Source of the DNA: Mermis nigrescens
Taxonomy: Eukaryota; Nematoda; Enoplea; Mermithida; Mermithidae
Assembly: GCA_036768485.1 (NCBI GenBank)
Contig: JAVLUZ010000577.1
Span: 186,001-250,000 of the forward strand
Direction of reading: 5' to 3'
DNA: 64,000 nucleotides
Shown here: one piece after another, positions 60,121 through 64,000 of the stretch
How the letters are laid out: every line of letters starts with the position of its first letter
How positions within the stretch are numbered: position 1 is the stretch's first letter
Translations under genes and position numbers: made by a program
Notes under the pieces: model-generated
The model's input: only the letters and a program-made list of their open reading frames with translations
Database searches by the model: none
Told to the model about the DNA's origin: nothing

Positions 60121-60420
60121 CAGCACCCGGTGCTATAAAAAACATAGGAAACCGTTTTCCAATCTTGACTTCTTTTCGCATTCACCAACCCACTGGCGTA
60201 GCCAGTGAAGGTGGGAGGAAGGGGTAATTGCCCCGCCTGGGAAAAATTTATAAATGTTCAACAACTGAGCAATATGGCTGTCTGATGCTATTTTGCGACG
60301 TAAAATCGAGAAAGTCGGCGCTTTACATGTTTATGCCCTAATGTCAAAAAAGATAGAAAAAATTTACACTTTATATAACCTAATGTTAAAAAAGATGGAA
60401 AAAATTCGATAGGTATTAAA

Positions 60421-60840
60421 CATAGGTGCACAAGGTCAGGGTCGGCAGGGGGGGTGAATTGCCAAAAATCTAAAACAGTAAATTTAACGTTCACGATTTT
60501 TTTGCTGTTTTAATGATCAAAATGGTCTAAATAGCCTATAAAACGTTTTTTCGTGTTAATAACACATTTTAAAAGCATTTTTAGTCCATTTTGACTACAT
60601 TATATCACTTTTAACACTAAAAAATTCAAAAATTTATTAATTTTGGGCGCTTTTTGAGTAAAAAGTACTTAAAAGTACTAATATGGCGCGAAGCGCCGGA
60701 AAAATTTTGACATTTCTACTGATTTTGATGTCAAAAATGATGCAGAACAAGACCTGTTTGCTCAAAATCGCCGGACAGTACCGGTCTAGCTGACCCCTCA
60801 GGGGGATAATACCCCCCTCACCCCCCTATGTGCATGTGTG
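60421..60840. mobile_element. Family I MITE, complete, 420 bp
   Basis: CATAGGTGCACAAGGTCAGG to CCCTATGTGCATGTGTG, flanks GTATTAAA / GTATTAGA (7/8). Palindrome GGCGCGAAGCGCC at 60685-60697. Confidence 0.92.
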
Positions 60841-61499
60841 GTATTAGAGTGAATAAGTACCTCGATTTCTTCTATCTTTTGGCAGTTTCTACCGTTAAAT
60901 TGAAGAAAAGAAAAAGTAAAAAAAATCAGCACTTCCCGCACAATTAACATTTTTGCCGTCCGGAGAGTTAGAAAATATTTTTAAAAAAATAAGTTTTTTG
61001 TTGCTTTAATAAGACCTAGTGCATGACGATGTGAAAAGCCCATAAAACATGTCATTTTACGGCCCCGCCCGTTTTTATGGGTTTTTTTACATAAAGAAGA
61101 AAGAAAGAAGAAAGAAATTTTATCACTAATAAACCGAAGTGATAAAATACGGAATGACGAGTTACATCATAGATACAAATTAGTAATTAATTTTTGTTGA
61201 ATTCTCGCGGGCGAAAATTCTGGCTACGCCTCTGCTCCAAACCTAAACAGGAAGTAAGGATCTAATTTCAAAAATTACTTTCAGGATCTCTGGACGATCG
61301 TCTATTCACAAAAGAGCACGCATTAAAGTAACGCCTATTTACAAATTACAAATTTTATTCGCTGATCCGACAACAAACCGAGTAACATTAACACATTGAT
61401 AAGTAATAAGAAAAAAAGATGAAATATAAACATATACAGAAAGACAAGTCAATAAAATACATAAATAGTCGAGGAAAGCGGGATAACGTGAAGGCAGTA

Positions 61500-61930
61500 C
61501 ATAAACTGCGCTTATTTACGCCCCTGAATTGAGTGATTAAGATCAACCCTTTTCAATCTATTAAGAAAAACATGTCTGTTTGGAACACTTATAACTTCCT
61601 CAGGTAGAGAATTCCAAACAGAGATTACTCGGTTACAAAATTCAAATTTTCTGCAGTTTTTGTTTGCCCGATGAACAAAAAGCTTGCAAGAATTCATTGC
61701 TCGATTTGAATTAGTATTAAATGTAAAGAAATCCTCAAAAGGCAGAATATTAAATCTAATAATAGGAAAAGCTAAAGTGAGGTCATTATATAAACGCCTT
61801 AATTCAAGTCTTTATAATCCAAGTTGAACCAATCTCTGATCATATGAAAGACTTTTATCATTGAAAAGTCGTTTTGTAAACCTTACGTTGGATACCCTCA
61901 ACGGAATCTATGTCGCAATGCAGAAAAGGG
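61500..61930 (-). pseudogene. Non-LTR retrotransposon ORF2 C-terminus
   Basis: Frame-shifted pieces read IDSVEGIQRKVYK..., then KFEFCNRVISVWNSLPEEVI and SVPNRHVFLNRLKRVD. 'R..+..WN.LP..V+......F...L' is the usual C-terminus of CR1/Jockey-like ORF2. The 5' side is cut by element F2 at 61938. Confidence 0.9.
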
Positions 61931-62327
61931 TTCCAGACAGTGATCGGACCGAGGCCTCGGCCTCGGCCTCGGCAAGCCTCGGCGTTTTTCGGAGCCTCGG
62001 CCTCGGCGCCGAGGGCGAAGCTGAAAAGTGCCGAGGCGCCGAGGGTTAAAATCAATTTGAATAAGTTTAATATATCCGTTAAATATTAACTATTTAGAAT
62101 GCATCTGCAGTATAGAGGCTGTTTCTTATGGTTTTAGGCGTGTACCCAGTTACACCAAGTTACATACAGCAAAGTGCCAATTGATATTCATATGATGACT
62201 AAGTTTTATTTCTCATGCTCGCTACATGGATCGGAAAGTACAGTGCAGAGAAAATAATCGTAATATTAAACACTTTATCGAACTAAAATAAATGTTTATA
62301 TGTTTATTGTTGTTAGCCAGAATTAAT

Positions 62328-62505
62328 CTGATGAAGCAGATAATTCATCATCAAAATCTAGATCATCTGAATCAGAGTTAGCCTCATCCATTTTACCTTG
62401 TTGTGCTATCGCGTCATCGTCGTCGTCATCGTTTATCAGATTCTTTAAAGTCACACTATTATAACCAACTGCTTTGAGATAACGCTTTACAAAAAGGAGT
62501 TTTTG
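62328..62505 (-). pseudogene. hAT transposase C-terminus in F2
   Basis: [40 protein letters not shown], then [15 protein letters not shown] and stop. The least damaged of the three copies of this tail. Confidence 0.82.
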
Positions 62506-63011
62506 AACATTTGTCTGTCATTCATTCACCACAGCTTTTCTATTCTTCCACCGCATTGTCATGAATTATTTTTATTTTAGAGGTTTTGTGTGTCAGTATC
62601 ACTGATTAAGTGTCCTACCGACCTTCCTGCATAGCATATAGTTCCTATTTTGACCCTAACGTAGAGCTCAGGCTCGTATACAGGGGGATTGAGGGGAAGT
62701 GTCCCTTTCGAAATAAAATGTGAGAATAATCGCGAAAGACTTTTCGCGCTTTGCGTTGAATTTCACAATGATAATTTGTACAACCAAAAGCGTCTTTTCG
62801 CTACATGGATCGGAAAGTACATTCGCTACATGCAGAGGTGGATTCAAGGGGGCGGCCGCTCCCATTGGCCAAAATATTTGGCGAGATAAAGAATGGATAT
62901 GCAATTTGCAATGATTTTTGGTCGTCAGTGACCATAATTTCTCAAATTTTTCCGGCGCTACGCGCCGGATGATACCTATTAATGACATTTATTTACTTTC
63001 TTGGCGACCTG

Positions 63012-63479
63012 GGCCCGGTTTCACCATAAGTTTACGACTCCTAAGAGTCCTACGAGTTCCGTTTTACGGGAAAGTCGGGTTTCACCATCTTTTTACGAGT
63101 TACAAATTACGACTGCGAGTTACGAGTAACGAGCAACGGGTTAAGAGTTCGTATTACGAGGGTTTCACCAGGGTTTCCGTAGAACTCATAAAAACTCATT
63201 TTTTACGAGTACTTTTTGGACCTTTTTACGAGTACTCGTAATAAAATGTATATCTTTTCTGTTGCGTATGACATTCTTCGTTAGTCATTGTCTCTGTTTT
63301 AAACAGCATAATTATGTAATTAATTGCATATTTTATGCCGCTCGATAGAAAAACATAGAAAGTGTTAAGAAATCTTTGGGATTTAGTCAACAAGAATTAA
63401 TAAGCTTCTCAGAAAATTTATAACTTTGAATAAAAACGAAAATAATAATATTAGTAATAATAATAATGACGATAATAAC

Positions 63480-63524
<45 letters not shown>

Positions 63525-64000
63525 AATAATAAGAATATTACTAATACTAATAATAATAATTATTATTATTATAATAATACTAATACTAGTAACAATCATA
63601 ATAATAATAATAATTATTATTATGATTATTAATATTACTATTATAATTTATAAACGAAATCAATTAAATCAGATTCAGAGACGTTACGAAGCTAAAAGTA
63701 TATCACAGTGTATTATTTCAATTTTCAAATTTAACAAATCATTCTTAGTTGTCATTAATACGTACATAAAATATGCAGTCGGCTCTTTTCCGAAGGAAGT
63801 GCGATGAAATTCTAATTTTCAGAAATCTAATCAAAAATGTCTGATTTCCGCAATTCATGGAAAAATGTCTAAGTGATTGTAATATTTTTCATAAAAAAGC
63901 TGCGAACATCACTAACAAGGACTAAAGAAATAAAATTCCGAATTACTACTCAAGAATGCAGCTTAAAAATCGAATTTTATGGGATTTCTCTAAAACATTT
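63012..64000. mobile_element. Element O, second copy, partial
   Basis: GGGCCCGGTTTCACCATAAG start, TACGAG-rich subterminal part, (AAT)n centre, then the reverse complement of 28260-28480. The far end is beyond 64000. Confidence 0.9.
63437..63640. repeat. (AAT)n microsatellite
   Basis: About 200 bp of AAT-rich triplets in the centre of element O2; counterpart of the tract at 28559-28702. Confidence 0.97.

Larger units (their letters stand above)
61938..64000. mobile_element. Second copy of hAT composite F (F2), running off the window
   Basis: TIR CAGTGATCGGACCGAGG at 61938, CCTCGG repeats, then the reverse complement of the right part of F: hAT tail (62328-62505), part of B (from 62832) and element O (from about 63012). 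The far end is not in the window. Confidence 0.92.

Overview
This is AT-rich nuclear DNA from an animal, most likely an invertebrate. The coding signal is cut into short exons with GT-AG introns that are full of interspersed repeats, simple-sequence tracts and decayed transposons. Nothing looks bacterial, organellar or viral. I cannot name the species; an arthropod or another invertebrate would fit.

Two protein genes can be rebuilt completely, both on the minus strand and head to tail. (1) 58568->41254: a six-exon, 185-residue Mpv17/PMP22-family protein, close to canonical MPV17. (2) 40669->3676: an 18-exon, 699-residue fused pseudouridine-5'-phosphate glycosidase (PsuG) plus PfkB-type pseudouridine kinase (PsuK), i.e. 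both steps of pseudouridine breakdown in one polypeptide. In both models every exon junction keeps phase and the total length is a multiple of three. Only 584 bp separate the Mpv17 stop from the proposed psuGK start, while introns range from 58 bp to 7.3 kb.

Nearly all the remaining DNA is transposon-derived. At least ten short non-autonomous families are present, and many copies show terminal inverted repeats (TIRs) and exact or near-exact 8-bp target-site duplications (TSDs), the hAT signature. I call them A (about 450 bp, CAGTGTTTTTTTGTA ends), B (about 580 bp, CAGTGGCGGAT ends), C, D, E, F, H, I, J, K, L, P and Q. Larger hAT-type carriers are D (1.7-2.8 kb), F (3.2 kb, plus a second copy leaving the window at 64000) and P (4.05 kb). 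They hold broken hAT transposase C-termini and other elements nested up to five deep. There are also two foldback elements, non-LTR retrotransposon fragments near 59-62 kb, a minisatellite that flips orientation near 54.19 kb, and long AAT/ACT/AT tracts.

The most unusual cross-cutting signal is a 13-bp perfect inverted repeat, GGCGC-NNN-GCGCC. It sits in nearly every otherwise unrelated repeat family, with dozens of exact or degenerate copies. Its centre is usually GCGAAGC or GCGTAGC, sequences known to form extremely stable DNA mini-hairpins. In two related composites an A element is inserted exactly into this motif.
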